From assembly GCF_014352935.1 (NCBI RefSeq), contig NZ_CP060694.1, forward strand, positions 1,364,001 through 1,428,000: a DNA stretch of 64,000 bases, read 5' to 3'. The stretch comes from Aliarcobacter cryaerophilus. GTDB lineage: Bacteria > Campylobacterota > Campylobacteria > Campylobacterales > Arcobacteraceae. Below the pieces are notes generated by a model that was not told the DNA's origin, did no database searches, and saw nothing but the letters and a program-made list of their open reading frames with translations. A program made the position numbers and the translations under genes. Positions 18,567-28,829 of the stretch are shown here, in pieces (position 1 is the stretch's first letter; every line of letters begins with the position of its first letter).

Positions 18567-19826
18567 TTATAAAAATATAAAACACAAACTTGATATTATT
18601 GTAGGAACTAATGCTCCTAAAAATAAAAATCTTGGATCAATAGAGTTATCTTGAAAATGACTTTTAAGTATTGCTGCACCTGCTGGGTTTGGTGCATTTG
18701 CAATAATAGTCAATCCACCACCTGTAACTGCTCCAGCTACTAAATAATACTTAAACTCATCACTTAATCCTTCAACTAAAGAACCTAAATACGTAATCGC
18801 AGCATTATCAGTAAATGCTCCTAGTGTTATAGCTCCTAAAAATGCTTCTGGGTTACTTAAATTTGAGATAATATCTTTTAGCCACCACTCTTGCTGACCA
18901 CCTAATATTACCAAACCACCCAAGAAGAATGCAACCAAAAGACCTTCTCTTAGCATTAATCTATCTTGATACTGTTGATAAGCATATGTAACTCCCAAAA
19001 ATAGCAAAAATATACTCATAAAAAATGCTGGATAATGTCCAAAATATACCACTAAAAAAAGAAATATAAAATGAACTAGAATTATAGCAAAAGGTATCTT
19101 TTCTCTATCACTAACTGTTGTTCTTATGTTTATATTTGAAAGCTCTTTATAAAATAAAACTATAATTAAAATTGTATTAATAAAAGTAATAATAATTGCC
19201 TTCCAACCAAATGTTGTAAACATAAAAATTGTATCCCACTCCCAAGTTTTTGCAACCATTAAAATAGGAGGGGCTGCAAAATTTGTCAAAGTTCCTCCAA
19301 CAGAAATATTTATAAATAAAGTTCCCAAAGTTATGTATTTTAACTTATTTGAAATACCCTGTGAAAATAGTTTATCACTTAAAATCAGTGCAGCTAGTGT
19401 CATAGCTGCTGGTTCAGTGATTAGTGAGCCTAAAAGTGGAACTAAACACATTACAACAAAATAGAAAGAAGTAGCTCCTTTAAGTGGCAAAATATTTGAT
19501 ACTCTTTTTACCAAAGATAATACCGTATTTAAAATAGGTCTAGTAGCTGCAATAACCATGATTACGAATACAAACATTGTTTCTACATAATTTCTATTAT
19601 TTACATAGTTCATTGTCTCTTCTTTTCCTAAAAATATAAACATAAATAAAACTAAAATCATAGCCCAAATACCAAATACAACCTCAATCTCTCCAAGAAG
19701 ATGAAAAAGTCCAGAATGTTTTTCACTTCTGTGTGCTAAATGTTCAAAATATTTAACTGAAAAAATATGAATAATTGCTAATGTAAAGATAGTAACAGCG
19801 ATAATTTGCAGTGTTGTTGGCGACAT
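18567..19826 (-). CDS. Putative Na+/H+ antiporter, ion-transporter superfamily
   Basis: Inner-membrane protein of 419 residues with about eleven hydrophobic segments. Features such as PLLGSLITEPAAMTLAALIL, NISVGGTLTNFAAPPILMVA and GAFTDNAAITYLGSLVEG repeat the pattern of broken helices with Asn/Thr/Pro residues seen in the putative Na+/H+ antiporter family (PF07399) of the ion transporter superfamily. Ion specificity is inferred from family only. Downstream hypothetical gene is probably in the same transcript. Confidence 0.8.
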   Translation of the reverse strand: MSPTTLQIIAVTIFTLAIIHIFSVKYFEHLAHRSEKHSGLFHLLGEIEVVFGIWAMILVLFMFIFLGKEETMNYVNNRNYVETMFVFVIMVIAATRPILNTVLSLVKRVSNILPLKGATSFYFVVMCLVPLLGSLITEPAAMTLAALILSDKLFSQGISNKLKYITLGTLFINISVGGTLTNFAAPPILMVAKTWEWDTIFMFTTFGWKAIIITFINTILIIVLFYKELSNINIRTTVSDREKIPFAIILVHFIFLFLVVYFGHYPAFFMSIFLLFLGVTYAYQQYQDRLMLREGLLVAFFLGGLVILGGQQEWWLKDIISNLSNPEAFLGAITLGAFTDNAAITYLGSLVEGLSDEFKYYLVAGAVTGGGLTIIANAPNPAGAAILKSHFQDNSIDPRFLFLGALVPTIISSLCFIFL

Positions 19827-19903
19827 ATTTTAATCCTTAACGCAAATTTTGTCCGATTTTACAAAAAAAATATTAATAGTAATTAAACAAAATATATTTT
19901 TTT

Positions 19904-21415
19904 TTATCTTTTTCTAAAATTTAAACTTTTTAATAAATCACCTTTAGTTATAAACTCATTTTCATTTATATCAGCAATTGTTCTTGCCACTTTTAATATT
20001 TTATTTATACTTCTAAATGATAAAGAGTAATTTACTCTAGCTTTTTCAAGTATATCTGAAGTTTCACTATCCAATACACAATATTTTTTTATATCTTTAT
20101 CATTTAGTTTTCCATTTAACTCTTTTTGTCCTCTGTTTTTTTGTCTTATAAAAGCTTTTATTACACTTTCGTGAAGCTCTTTTGAACTTACGATATTTTT
20201 ATTATCACTAAAACTATCGTTCATAACAACATATAAATCAATCCTATCTAAAAATGGCTCACTTAGACGGTTCTTATATCTTTGTACTTCAAAATCACTA
20301 CATCTACACTCTTTCACACTTGAAAGTTTATTTCCACAAGGACATGGATTCATCGCACTTACAAATATAAATTTTGTCTCATAAAGTATCTTACTATTTA
20401 CTCTTGAGATTAATATTTTATTGTCTTCAAGTGGTTCTCTTAAAGCTTCTAAAATATTGCTTGGAAAATGTGGTAACTCATCAAAAAATAGAACACCGTG
20501 GTTGCTTAAAGCAACTTCTCCCATTTTAGCATTTGAACTTCCTCCACCAAATATAGAAGATTTTGTACTTGAATGATGTGGATTTCTAAAAGCTCTTATA
20601 GGGCTAAAATCAACATCTTTTAAATCAAGAGCTTGAAGTTTTGCCTTTTCAAGTATCTCTTCAAGATTCATAGGAGCTAAAATATATTGTAACCTTTTTG
20701 CTATCATTGATTTCCCACAACCTGGACTTCCTTCCATCAAAAAATTATGATTTCCAGCTGCACAAATAAGTGCTGCATATTTCGCCATATCTTGACCTAT
20801 AACATCTTTAAAATCTTCATCATATTTTTTATTATAAAAATATTGTTCATCTTTTATAGTTAAAACATGATATTTAATCTCCTCTTTTTTATACAAATAG
20901 TTATCTTTATCTTTACTTTTCACAAACTCTATTGCGCTATTTAAGGTATTTACAACATAAATATCGATATTTGGTATATTTCCTAATTTTTTAGCACTTT
21001 CCAAAGAGCTTACAACTCTTTTTAACTCTCCTTTTTTTGCCAAAGATAAAACTATTGCGAAAATATGACTTGTATCTTTTATTGTTCCATCAAGTGCTAG
21101 CTCACCAAAAAAGAAAAAATCATCAAATTCTATTTTGCTCTCATCAAATAAAGCAACTTGTAAAGCAATTGGTAAATCAAAGTGTGAACCTTTTTTATTT
21201 AATTCACTAGGTGAGAGATTTATTGTTATTTTTAGTGGTGGAAATTTGAAATTATTTAAAAGAAGAGAAGACTTTATTCTATCTTTTGACTCGTTGATAC
21301 TGGCACTAACCATGCCCACTATTGTAAAACTTGGCATCCCTTTTGTAAATGTTGCTTCAACATCAATAATTGTTGCTTCAATACTATCAAGTGTAGCAGA
21401 TTTTATAATTTTCAT
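19904..21415 (-). CDS. comM: YifB/ComM-family Mg-chelatase-like AAA ATPase
   Basis: Related to ComM, a hexameric helicase that promotes branch migration during natural transformation. N-terminal ChlI-like/Lon-protease-fold domain (FTIVGMVSASINESKDRIKS, then INLSPSELNKKG with DLPIAL) covers about 1-190; the AAA core has Walker A EGSPGCGKSM near residue 232, Walker B VLFFDELPHFP, and the MNPCPCG cysteine motif before the sensor region; a C-terminal helical domain closes the 503 residues. Intact and full length. The symbol is by family likeness. Confidence 0.92.
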   Translation of the reverse strand: MKIIKSATLDSIEATIIDVEATFTKGMPSFTIVGMVSASINESKDRIKSSLLLNNFKFPPLKITINLSPSELNKKGSHFDLPIALQVALFDESKIEFDDFFFFGELALDGTIKDTSHIFAIVLSLAKKGELKRVVSSLESAKKLGNIPNIDIYVVNTLNSAIEFVKSKDKDNYLYKKEEIKYHVLTIKDEQYFYNKKYDEDFKDVIGQDMAKYAALICAAGNHNFLMEGSPGCGKSMIAKRLQYILAPMNLEEILEKAKLQALDLKDVDFSPIRAFRNPHHSSTKSSIFGGGSSNAKMGEVALSNHGVLFFDELPHFPSNILEALREPLEDNKILISRVNSKILYETKFIFVSAMNPCPCGNKLSSVKECRCSDFEVQRYKNRLSEPFLDRIDLYVVMNDSFSDNKNIVSSKELHESVIKAFIRQKNRGQKELNGKLNDKDIKKYCVLDSETSDILEKARVNYSLSFRSINKILKVARTIADINENEFITKGDLLKSLNFRKR

Positions 21416-21526
21416 ACTTACTCTTTATCTTTTTTAAAATAGTACAATAATTTATTATATTATTGCAAAAAAAACAAAATAATTATGATAAAATTTACTT
21501 CATGTCTTAATTCTAGGGGGGAATAG

Positions 21527-23317
21527 ATGTCTACAAGCAAAAAATTATTTTTAACTATGTTTTTTAATGTTATGAGTTTAATCTTTATAATTTTAGTATC
21601 ATTTTTTATTGCTAAAAAAAATATTGAAATTTTAATAAATAAAGATTTAGAAAGCGTAGGTTTATCAGTATTTAATTTAAGCTCTTTTTATGCAAAAAAC
21701 AATCCTAAAGGATATGAAAACAAAGAGTTTAAAGATGCTATTAAAGAGATTAAAATTGGTAAAAGTGGTTACATATACTTTGTTGATGAATCTGGAAAAA
21801 TAATAATTCATCCAACAATAGAGGGTAAAAATCTAGCTTCTTTAGATTTTATTCAAAAAATTATCACTAGCAATGATAAAAGTGGAATAATTGAATACTA
21901 CACTGATGTTACAAATCAAGATAAAATAATATATTATAAATATATTCCTGAATGGAAAATGTGGGTTGTTCCAGGTATAAATAAAGAGGATTATGTAAAA
22001 GATATTTATGTTGAATTTTTCTACAAAATTGTTCTTCTGGGAGCATTCATAATTATTTTACAACTAATAATATTCTACTTAATAACAAGAGGAATTACAA
22101 AACAGATAAAAGATTTTTCATCTCATTTTAGAGAATTTATTAGCTTCATCACTTATAAACAAAATAGGATTGAAAAGAAAAAATTAGAGGGTAATTGTGA
22201 ATTTTCAGTTATGACAAAAGATATAAATAGTGCAATTGATGAGTTTGATGATAAATTCAAACATGATATGCGAGTAATAGGAGAGAGTGTTTTAAATTTT
22301 GATAAACTAAAAAAAGGTATTTTTAAATGTAGAGTAAACTCAAATAGTTCAAATCCAATGATAAATACTTTAAAAAATACAATAAATGATGCTTTAGATG
22401 ATTTAGAAAATTATATGAGAGAGATAGAAAAAACTCTTATATCTTACACTAGCAATGATTATAAAGATAGAATTGTTATAAATGATAAAATTGCAAATCC
22501 ATCAAGACTTTTAAAAGTTATTCAAAGTGTAAACTCTTTAGGTGATACTTTAGCAACACAAGCAAAAAATAGTTTAGAAAATGGTAGTTCTTTGGAGACT
22601 AACTCTAAAACTTTAAAAAACTCTATTGAAAATCTTACTTCAAAGATTACAAAACAGATTGAAAGTCTTGAAGAGACAACCTTAGCTGTAGAAAAAATAT
22701 CAGAAATAACAAATAACAACTCAAAAAACACTACTTCTATGTCAAAATTAGCAGAAATTGTAAAACAAGCTGTTGAAGATGGTTACAATCTATCAAATAA
22801 AACAACTAAATCAATGGATGATATAAATGAAAAAGTTATAGCTATAAATGAAGCTATAACTATAATAGACCAAATAGCATTTCAAACAAATATTCTTTCA
22901 TTAAATGCAGCGGTAGAAGCAGCAACTGCTGGTGAGGCTGGAAAAGGTTTTGCTGTTGTTGCAGGAGAAGTTAGAAATCTAGCAAACAAAAGTGCAGAAG
23001 CTGCAAATGAGATAAAAAAATTAGTAGAAATAGCAAATCAAAAAGCTCATGAAGGTAAAGATATATCAAACGAGATGCAAAATGGTTACAAAAATCTTCA
23101 CACTCATATTACTGAAACTTTACAAATTATCCAAAATGTAAGTGATGCAGCAAATGAGCAGATGGTTGGAATAAATCAAGTAAGTCAAACTATAGTAAGC
23201 TTAGACCAAATATCAAAAGATAATCAAAAAGAGACAAATTTGATAAATGATATTTCAAATGTAGTATCATCTATGGCTATAGAAGTTTTAGAAGATGCAA
23301 AAAATAAAAAGTTTTAA
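21527..23317 (+). CDS. Methyl-accepting chemotaxis protein with Cache sensor
   Basis: Chemoreceptor of 596 residues. First membrane helix at about 7-29, a periplasmic single Cache-like domain ([19 protein letters not shown], then [17 protein letters not shown]), second membrane helix at about 165-187, then a long cytoplasmic region ending in the signalling tip at about 448-490 ([20 protein letters not shown] with [18 protein letters not shown]). Ligand unknown. GGGGGG stands before the ATG. A soluble PAS protein gene follows 31 bases later, which suggests the two may act together. Confidence 0.94.
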   Translation: MSTSKKLFLTMFFNVMSLIFIILVSFFIAKKNIEILINKDLESVGLSVFNLSSFYAKNNPKGYENKEFKDAIKEIKIGKSGYIYFVDESGKIIIHPTIEGKNLASLDFIQKIITSNDKSGIIEYYTDVTNQDKIIYYKYIPEWKMWVVPGINKEDYVKDIYVEFFYKIVLLGAFIIILQLIIFYLITRGITKQIKDFSSHFREFISFITYKQNRIEKKKLEGNCEFSVMTKDINSAIDEFDDKFKHDMRVIGESVLNFDKLKKGIFKCRVNSNSSNPMINTLKNTINDALDDLENYMREIEKTLISYTSNDYKDRIVINDKIANPSRLLKVIQSVNSLGDTLATQAKNSLENGSSLETNSKTLKNSIENLTSKITKQIESLEETTLAVEKISEITNNNSKNTTSMSKLAEIVKQAVEDGYNLSNKTTKSMDDINEKVIAINEAITIIDQIAFQTNILSLNAAVEAATAGEAGKGFAVVAGEVRNLANKSAEAANEIKKLVEIANQKAHEGKDISNEMQNGYKNLHTHITETLQIIQNVSDAANEQMVGINQVSQTIVSLDQISKDNQKETNLINDISNVVSSMAIEVLEDAKNKKF

Positions 23318-23348
23318 AATATAATTAAAATATAGGGGTATTTATATT

Positions 23349-23738
23349 ATGAAAGAAGAAGAGACAATTTTAGATGATTATGCTTTTTTGGTTAGTGAAA
23401 CTGATGAAAAAGGTATTATAAGGTTTGCAAATAGAGATTTTTGCAATATCGCTGAATATAATTTAGAAGAGCTAATAGGAAAACCTCACAATATTGTAAG
23501 ACATAAAGATATGCCAAAAGTTGCTTTCAAAGATTTGTGGGAAACTGTTTCAAAAGGTAATATTTGGACTGGATATGTAAAAAATGCAACAAAAAGTGGT
23601 GGATATTACTGGGTTTTTGCAACAGTTTACCCTTTTTCATCTTGTGATGGAACAAAGGGATACTTATCTTGTAGAAGAAAAGCATCAAAAGATGAGATTG
23701 AAAAAATATCAAATCAATATGAGATTTTATTAAATTAA
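23349..23738 (+). CDS. Single PAS-domain protein, CetB/Aer-like
   Basis: 129 residues forming one PAS domain and little else: FANRDFCNIAEYNLEELIGK, HNIVRHKDMPKVAFKDLW, WTGYVKNATKSGGYYWV. These match the FAD-binding PAS of Aer and of CetB, the soluble half of the Campylobacter energy-taxis pair. No output domain is present, so it must signal through a partner; the chemoreceptor gene just upstream is the natural candidate. Flavin binding is inferred from family, not shown. Confidence 0.87.
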   Translation: MKEEETILDDYAFLVSETDEKGIIRFANRDFCNIAEYNLEELIGKPHNIVRHKDMPKVAFKDLWETVSKGNIWTGYVKNATKSGGYYWVFATVYPFSSCDGTKGYLSCRRKASKDEIEKISNQYEILLN

Positions 23739-23821
23739 GAAAAAAATAAAAATTTTATTCTTTAAACTTTTGTTGATTAAAAAACTTATGGCTATAATGT
23801 AACAAAAAATTAGGAATATAT

Positions 23822-24196
23822 ATGTCTGAACTTATTAATTGCCCAAGTTGTAATAACAAAATTCTATCAAGAATGGGTACAATATGTCCAAATTGTAAAT
23901 ATACAGTTGGATACTTCAATGGAGAGAAAAGAAGAAAGGGGTATGGAAGACTTTTTGCACTTACCATATTTGCACCATTTTTCTCATTTTTTACACTAGT
24001 TTTTGCTCAAATTAATTTTTATAGTTTTATTTTAGCAGTTATTGTGGCAATTTTTTTGGCAATTAAATCTTGTCCTATAAACTTTAAGACTGTTTTTGCT
24101 ACAAATTTTGAAAAGCTGTTTTTTTGGAATATTTGGATTTTATCAAATATTTTTTTAAGTGTGATTATTTTTAATATTATTTCAAAAAGCATATAA
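23822..24196 (+). CDS. Zinc-ribbon membrane protein
   Basis: Not assigned a function. 124 residues: an N-terminal zinc ribbon with two CxxC pairs (INCPSCNNKIL and TICPNCKY), a basic stretch (GEKRRKGYGR), and then three hydrophobic helices. Proteins with this layout are common in Campylobacterota, with the ribbon in the cytoplasm. It stands alone between the PAS gene and the convergent def gene and ends in a shared terminator hairpin. Confidence 0.75.
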   Translation: MSELINCPSCNNKILSRMGTICPNCKYTVGYFNGEKRRKGYGRLFALTIFAPFFSFFTLVFAQINFYSFILAVIVAIFLAIKSCPINFKTVFATNFEKLFFWNIWILSNIFLSVIIFNIISKSI

Positions 24197-24223
24197 GAAA
24201 AAATCTATTTTTTAGATTTTTTC
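24197..24223. terminator. Convergent terminator hairpin
   Basis: GAAAAAATCTA, a T5 loop and its exact complement form an 11-base stem between the plus-strand zinc-ribbon gene and the minus-strand def gene. The A-rich and T-rich arms give a U tract to transcripts in both directions; the last codons of def form part of the stem. Confidence 0.75.
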
Positions 24224-24720
24224 CTATTTTTCCACTCTTTTTCAAATTTTTGTCGTTTTGTAAAAGATAGATTCTCAATAAAAACATGACCAGACAAATG
24301 CTCCATTTCATGTTGCCAAGCAACAGCTAAGAAATCTTCACACTCCATAGTCTGTTTTTCACCAAATCTATTAAAATACTCTACAACAATATGCTTTGCT
24401 CTTGTAATATCCTCATAAAAACCTGGTACACTAAGACACCCTTCTTGATATACTAATTCTCCATCTTTATGAGTAATTTTTGGATTTATAGCTTCAATTA
24501 AATCATTTTTATCTTGAATATCTTCTTCATTTATAGGATTTATAATTAAGACATTTAGTGGAACTGCTATTTGAATAGCTGCTAATCCTACACCAGAAGC
24601 TGCTATCATAGTTTCATACATATCATCCAAAAGAGTGTGAAGTTCGCTATTAAACTCCTCAACATCTTTTGATTTTGTTCGAAGTAATTTGTTTGGATAT
24701 GTAATAATCTCTCTAATCAT
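24205..24720 (-). CDS. def: Peptide deformylase
   Basis: Metalloenzyme removing the formyl group from nascent proteins, ahead of methionine aminopeptidase. All three motifs are intact: GVGLAAIQI (motif 1), EGCLSVPG with the metal-binding Cys (motif 2), and QHEMEHLSGH with the HExxH metal site (motif 3). 171 residues, normal. It follows clpP by eight bases in a def-clpP-tig set dealing with nascent-chain processing and quality control. Confidence 0.97.
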   Translation of the reverse strand: MIREIITYPNKLLRTKSKDVEEFNSELHTLLDDMYETMIAASGVGLAAIQIAVPLNVLIINPINEEDIQDKNDLIEAINPKITHKDGELVYQEGCLSVPGFYEDITRAKHIVVEYFNRFGEKQTMECEDFLAVAWQHEMEHLSGHVFIENLSFTKRQKFEKEWKNRKKSKK

Positions 24721-24728
24721 AGTTCTTC

Positions 24729-25313
24729 TTATTTATGTTTTTCAATAACTTCGTCTATAAGACCATATTTACAAGCTTCAGCTGCACTCATAAAGTTATC
24801 TCTATCAGTATCTTTTTCAATAGTTTTTACGTCTTGTCCAGTTTGAGATGCTAAAATACTATTTAAAGTATCTTTTAATCTTTGAATCTCTTTAGCTTGA
24901 ATTTGAATATCCGTTGCTTGACCTCTAGCACCTCCTAAAGGTTGATGAATCATAATTCTAGAGTTTGGAAGAGAGTATCTCTTTCCTTTTGTACCTGAAC
25001 TAAGTAAAAAAGCTCCCATAGAAGCAGCTTGTCCAATGCAAATAGTACAAACATCTGGCTTGATATAATTCATAGTATCAAAAATAGACATTCCAGAAGT
25101 TACAACTCCACCTGGAGAGTTTATGTATAAATAGATATCTTTTTCAGGATCTTCAGCTTCTAAAAATAGAAGTTGAGCCACCACAGTTGAAGCAACTGCA
25201 TCGTTGATTTCACCACTTAACATGATAATTCTATCTTTTAAAAGTCTTGAATAAATATCGTAACTTCTTTCTCCTCGACCTGTTTTTTCAACTACGTATG
25301 GTATATAACTCAT
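24729..25313 (-). CDS. clpP: ATP-dependent Clp protease proteolytic subunit
   Basis: Serine protease that forms the tetradecameric chamber fed by ClpX or ClpA. The catalytic Ser sits in [14 protein letters not shown], the His in [14 protein letters not shown], and the Asp further on; the N-terminal [23 protein letters not shown]... region is that of housekeeping ClpP1. 194 residues. Transcribed after tig and before def. Confidence 0.98.
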   Translation of the reverse strand: MSYIPYVVEKTGRGERSYDIYSRLLKDRIIMLSGEINDAVASTVVAQLLFLEAEDPEKDIYLYINSPGGVVTSGMSIFDTMNYIKPDVCTICIGQAASMGAFLLSSGTKGKRYSLPNSRIMIHQPLGGARGQATDIQIQAKEIQRLKDTLNSILASQTGQDVKTIEKDTDRDNFMSAAEACKYGLIDEVIEKHK

Positions 25314-25327
25314 TTTCTATCCTAAAA

Positions 25328-26629
25328 TTATTTTTCTAATTTCTCATCAAAAAGTTTAGAGATAACTTTCTCTTCAATAATTGACATTTTAATTGCAGGT
25401 AAATATCCAGCTTCTTGATATTGTTTAATAACATTTTGTGGATTTTGACCCATTTGAAGTGCTTCAAAATATAGAAGTTGAGTAACCTCTTGATCATTAA
25501 CTTCAATACTCTCAGCTTTTGCTAAAGCATCGATAATAAACGTAGCTTTTACAGAGTTTGTAGCATCAGTTTTTAACTCTTCTTTAATCTCTTCTATTTT
25601 AGAAGGGTTCTCTTTTAACTCATTAATTTCAGCTTCACTCATAGATCTTATTTTACCATTTAATGCAAAGTTAATCTCTTGCTCAACTACAGTTTTAGGT
25701 AAAGCAAAATTGATTTTTTCAACTAAAGTATCTAAAAATTGTGGTTTTAACTCTTCTCTATAATAAGTTGCTTTTTCAGCTGCTACCATTTGCTCTTTTA
25801 TTTTTTCTCTTAAAGTATCAATAGTTGCATCTTTTTCATTTGGAAGCATTTGTTTTGCAAACTCATCATTTAACTCACCAACTTTTCTCTCTTGAATCTC
25901 ATGTAAAGTCACTTTAAATACAGCATCTTTTCCAGCTAAATCTTTTGCTTGATAATCTTTTGGGAATTGAACAGTAATATCTTTTTGCTCTTCATATTTC
26001 ATACCAATAACTTGTTCTTCAAATCCTGGAATAAATGAACCAGAACCTATTTGTAGTGGGTATTTTTCAGCTTTTCCACCTTCAAATGCTACACCATCAA
26101 CAAAACCTTCAAAATCAATCACAGCAAAATCACCATCTTTTACGGCTCTTTTTCTAGTAATTTTTTCTAATGGTGCTGATTGACTTGCAATTTCAGTAAG
26201 TCTAGCATCGATTTTTTCAATTCCAACTTCAATAGGTTTTACTTTTGGAACTAAAGATTTATAATCACCTAAATTTATTTGTGGTTTACAAGCTACAGAG
26301 ATTTCTAACTCAACACTTCCATTATCTTTTTTCTCAAATTTAGAAATAGTAGGCTCTCCTATTAAATCTTCATTTTTAACATCAAGTTGTTTTAAACCTT
26401 CATTTAAAACTTTTCTAATAGCCTCACCTTGTGCATCTTCAATTAATTTATCTGCATATCTTTGTTTTACAACTGCAACAGGAACTTTTCCTTTTCTAAA
26501 TCCTTGAACATTCATTGTTTTTGCAGCTTGAGCAGCTACTTTATCTAAATTTTTTTCTATTAGCTCTTTTGAAATTGTTGCTTTAATCTCAACATTTGCT
26601 TCATCAACTCTATTTGCTTTAAATTCCAT
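25328..26629 (-). CDS. tig: Trigger factor
   Basis: Ribosome-bound chaperone and peptidyl-prolyl isomerase. The ribosome-binding N-terminal domain with the GFRKGKVP signature is clear, followed by the FKBP-type domain (DGDFAVIDFEGFVDG, FIPGFEEQVIGM) and the C-terminal helical arms. I chose the ATG at 26629, with GGAG eight bases upstream, instead of an upstream alternative at 26659 that adds ten non-conserved residues. 433 residues. First gene of the tig-clpP-def set. Confidence 0.96.
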   Translation of the reverse strand: MEFKANRVDEANVEIKATISKELIEKNLDKVAAQAAKTMNVQGFRKGKVPVAVVKQRYADKLIEDAQGEAIRKVLNEGLKQLDVKNEDLIGEPTISKFEKKDNGSVELEISVACKPQINLGDYKSLVPKVKPIEVGIEKIDARLTEIASQSAPLEKITRKRAVKDGDFAVIDFEGFVDGVAFEGGKAEKYPLQIGSGSFIPGFEEQVIGMKYEEQKDITVQFPKDYQAKDLAGKDAVFKVTLHEIQERKVGELNDEFAKQMLPNEKDATIDTLREKIKEQMVAAEKATYYREELKPQFLDTLVEKINFALPKTVVEQEINFALNGKIRSMSEAEINELKENPSKIEEIKEELKTDATNSVKATFIIDALAKAESIEVNDQEVTQLLYFEALQMGQNPQNVIKQYQEAGYLPAIKMSIIEEKVISKLFDEKLEK

Positions 26630-26712
26630 CAAATTTACTCCGAATTTTAATTTTAGCAAATATTTTATCTAATTTTTAATAAGGATTTTCTTTAAGTAAC
26701 TATTTTGTTTTC

Positions 26713-26739
26713 AAACAAAAGATTAATAATCTTTTGTTT
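26713..26739 (-). terminator. Hairpin at the 3' end of the second PPK2 gene
   Basis: AAACAAAAGATT, a three-base loop and its complement form a 12-base stem overlapping the stop codon of the PPK2 gene. On the minus strand it is followed by an A-rich stretch that can itself pair with the T-rich arm, so its strength as a terminator is uncertain. Confidence 0.5.
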
Positions 26740-27865
26740 TTCTCATTTGAAGTAACTCTCTTTGAACAGAGATATTTATATCTTCATTTGCCTCAAAGTT
26801 TAATGAGTAGTTTCTGCCATCATAATCAACTGAATTTAAAATTATTTTCAAAGCTTCAAAACGAGCAAGCTGTTTATCATCACTTCTTATTATATGCCAA
26901 GGTGCACTTCTAGAAGTTGTACGTCTAAGCATTTCATATTTTTTTTCAGAAAATTCATCCCATAAATCTTGAGCTTGCATATCAACTTCAGAAAATTTCC
27001 ACTGCCTAAGAGGATCATTTATTCTTCTATCAAATCTTCTTTTTTGCTCCTCTTTTGAAACAGAAAAATATAGTTTAATCAAAATCATACCCTGTCTTAC
27101 TAAATCCTGCTCAAAATTTACAATATCTTCCATAAAAATTTCATGCTCTTCTTGTGTACAAAAACCAAAAATTGGCTCAACCATAGCACGATTATACCAA
27201 GATCTATCAAATAAAACTATCTCCCCACCTGTTGGAAAATGCTCAATATATCTTTGTAAAAACCACTGATTTCTTTGTGTTTCTGTTGGTTTACCAAGCG
27301 CTACAACTCTATAATGCTTGTTATTCATATATCTTGTAATTCTTCTAATAGCTCCACCTTTTCCAGAAGCATCTCTTCCTTCAAAGATAATAATCATTCT
27401 TTTATTCTCTTTTTCTAACCAATTTTGAAGCTTTATTAATTCAATCTGATATGGTTTTAAAGATTGTAAATCATATATTTTTTGAATACCTTCAACTAAA
27501 TCTTCATGTTTTACTTTTTTATAATCTCCTAAAAGAGATTTTAGATAACTATTTTCTTCTTTTAATTTTTTTAACTCATCAGAGTCAATATTACTATTTT
27601 TAGAAATTACCTTGGGAGTTATTTTTTTATCATCTTTAGTTTCATTCTCATGAGAATTTTTTTGTATAGAAGATTTAAATTTTTCTATTAAGCTAATTGC
27701 CTTATTTAATGTAATGTTATCTCTTTTTTCATAACCCAAAACTTTAACATATCTTTTTTTATCATACTGAAATCTAGCAATATATTTTTTTCCAAAAATC
27801 GGATGCTCATCTTTTGAAATATATAATCCACTATGAGTTGTTATATCAAAATCATTTAAATTCAT
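26723..27865 (-). CDS. ppk2: Polyphosphate kinase 2 with integrase-arm-like N-terminus
   Basis: PPK2 enzymes move phosphate between polyphosphate and nucleotides. The kinase core (about 130-350) has Walker A FEGRDASGKGG near residue 165, the lid region with FDRSWYNRAMVEP, and RRINDPLRQWKFS. Unlike its neighbour this protein carries an extra N-terminal region of about 130 residues; its first 60 (GKKYIARFQYDKKRYVKVLG then NITLNKAISLIEKF) look like the three-strand arm-DNA-binding domain of tyrosine recombinases, and a coiled-coil linker follows. That resemblance is by eye. It overlaps the upstream PPK2 gene by 14 bases. Confidence 0.92.
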   Translation of the reverse strand: MNLNDFDITTHSGLYISKDEHPIFGKKYIARFQYDKKRYVKVLGYEKRDNITLNKAISLIEKFKSSIQKNSHENETKDDKKITPKVISKNSNIDSDELKKLKEENSYLKSLLGDYKKVKHEDLVEGIQKIYDLQSLKPYQIELIKLQNWLEKENKRMIIIFEGRDASGKGGAIRRITRYMNNKHYRVVALGKPTETQRNQWFLQRYIEHFPTGGEIVLFDRSWYNRAMVEPIFGFCTQEEHEIFMEDIVNFEQDLVRQGMILIKLYFSVSKEEQKRRFDRRINDPLRQWKFSEVDMQAQDLWDEFSEKKYEMLRRTTSRSAPWHIIRSDDKQLARFEALKIILNSVDYDGRNYSLNFEANEDINISVQRELLQMRKTKDY

Positions 27866-28805
27866 TTTTACTCCTCATTTTCTCATTTCCTTCTTGCATA
27901 TTTTCTATTTCAACTGCACCATTAATTAAAATTTTTCTATCAATTTTAAATATTGACTCATCTTTTGATTTTCTTCCATAATCAATTCCATTTAAAAGAT
28001 GTCTAATACAATTTATTCTAGCTTTTTTCTTATTATCACTCTTAACAACAGTCCAAGGAGCTATTGGTGTATGAGAAGCCATAAGCATTGAAAACTTTGC
28101 ATTTGTATATTTATCCCAAACTTTTTGAGCCTCTTTATCTATTGGAGATAATTTATATTGTTTTAACGGATCATCTTCTCTTTTTTTAAATCTTCTCTCT
28201 TGCTCTTTTTTTGATACAGAAAAATAATATTTGAATAATATAATACCAGATTCTACAAGCATTTTTTCAAACTCTGGAACATCTTTTAAAAACTGTTCAT
28301 GTTGTTCTTTTGTACAAAATCCCATAACAGGCTCAACACCTGCTCTATTGTACCAACTTCTATCAAATATAACTATCTCTCCAGCACTTGGAAAATGACT
28401 TACATATCTTTGAAAGTACCATTGAGTTTTTTCTTGTTCATTTGGTTTTTCCAATGCAACAATTCTAGCGCCCCTTGGATTTAGGTGCTCAGTGATTCTT
28501 TTTATAGTTCCACCTTTTCCAGCTGCATCTCTTCCTTCAAAAATAATCAGAACTTTTAAACCTTTATCTTTTACATGATTTTGTAGTTTCAAAAGTTCAA
28601 TTTGAAGCAGTGTAAGTCTTTTTTGATACTCTAAAGTCTCTTTTTTAATCCAAACTTGAACTTTTTGTTCTCCATCTTCCTCTTTTTCATTTAGTTCTTT
28701 TCTAGGTCTAGTTTTATCCACTCCATGAGGAATATCATCTTTTGTATCAATTACTGAATTATCATCTTCAAAAGCGTGTCTTACTAAACTTCTATCATGT
28801 CCCAT
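27852..28805 (-). CDS. ppk2: Polyphosphate kinase 2
   Basis: Class I-type PPK2 of 317 residues. Walker A FEGRDAAGKGGTI at about 90-102, FDRSWYNRAGVEPVMGF, and KKREDDPLKQYKLSPIDKEA are all intact. It is about half identical by eye to the second PPK2 immediately downstream, but lacks that protein's N-terminal extension. The two are surely co-transcribed. Whether they differ in direction (NTP synthesis versus polyphosphate synthesis) or nucleotide preference cannot be read from the sequence. Confidence 0.94.
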   Translation of the reverse strand: MGHDRSLVRHAFEDDNSVIDTKDDIPHGVDKTRPRKELNEKEEDGEQKVQVWIKKETLEYQKRLTLLQIELLKLQNHVKDKGLKVLIIFEGRDAAGKGGTIKRITEHLNPRGARIVALEKPNEQEKTQWYFQRYVSHFPSAGEIVIFDRSWYNRAGVEPVMGFCTKEQHEQFLKDVPEFEKMLVESGIILFKYYFSVSKKEQERRFKKREDDPLKQYKLSPIDKEAQKVWDKYTNAKFSMLMASHTPIAPWTVVKSDNKKKARINCIRHLLNGIDYGRKSKDESIFKIDRKILINGAVEIENMQEGNEKMRSKNEFK

Positions 28806-28829
28806 ATACTTTTCCTTATGTAATTTTTA

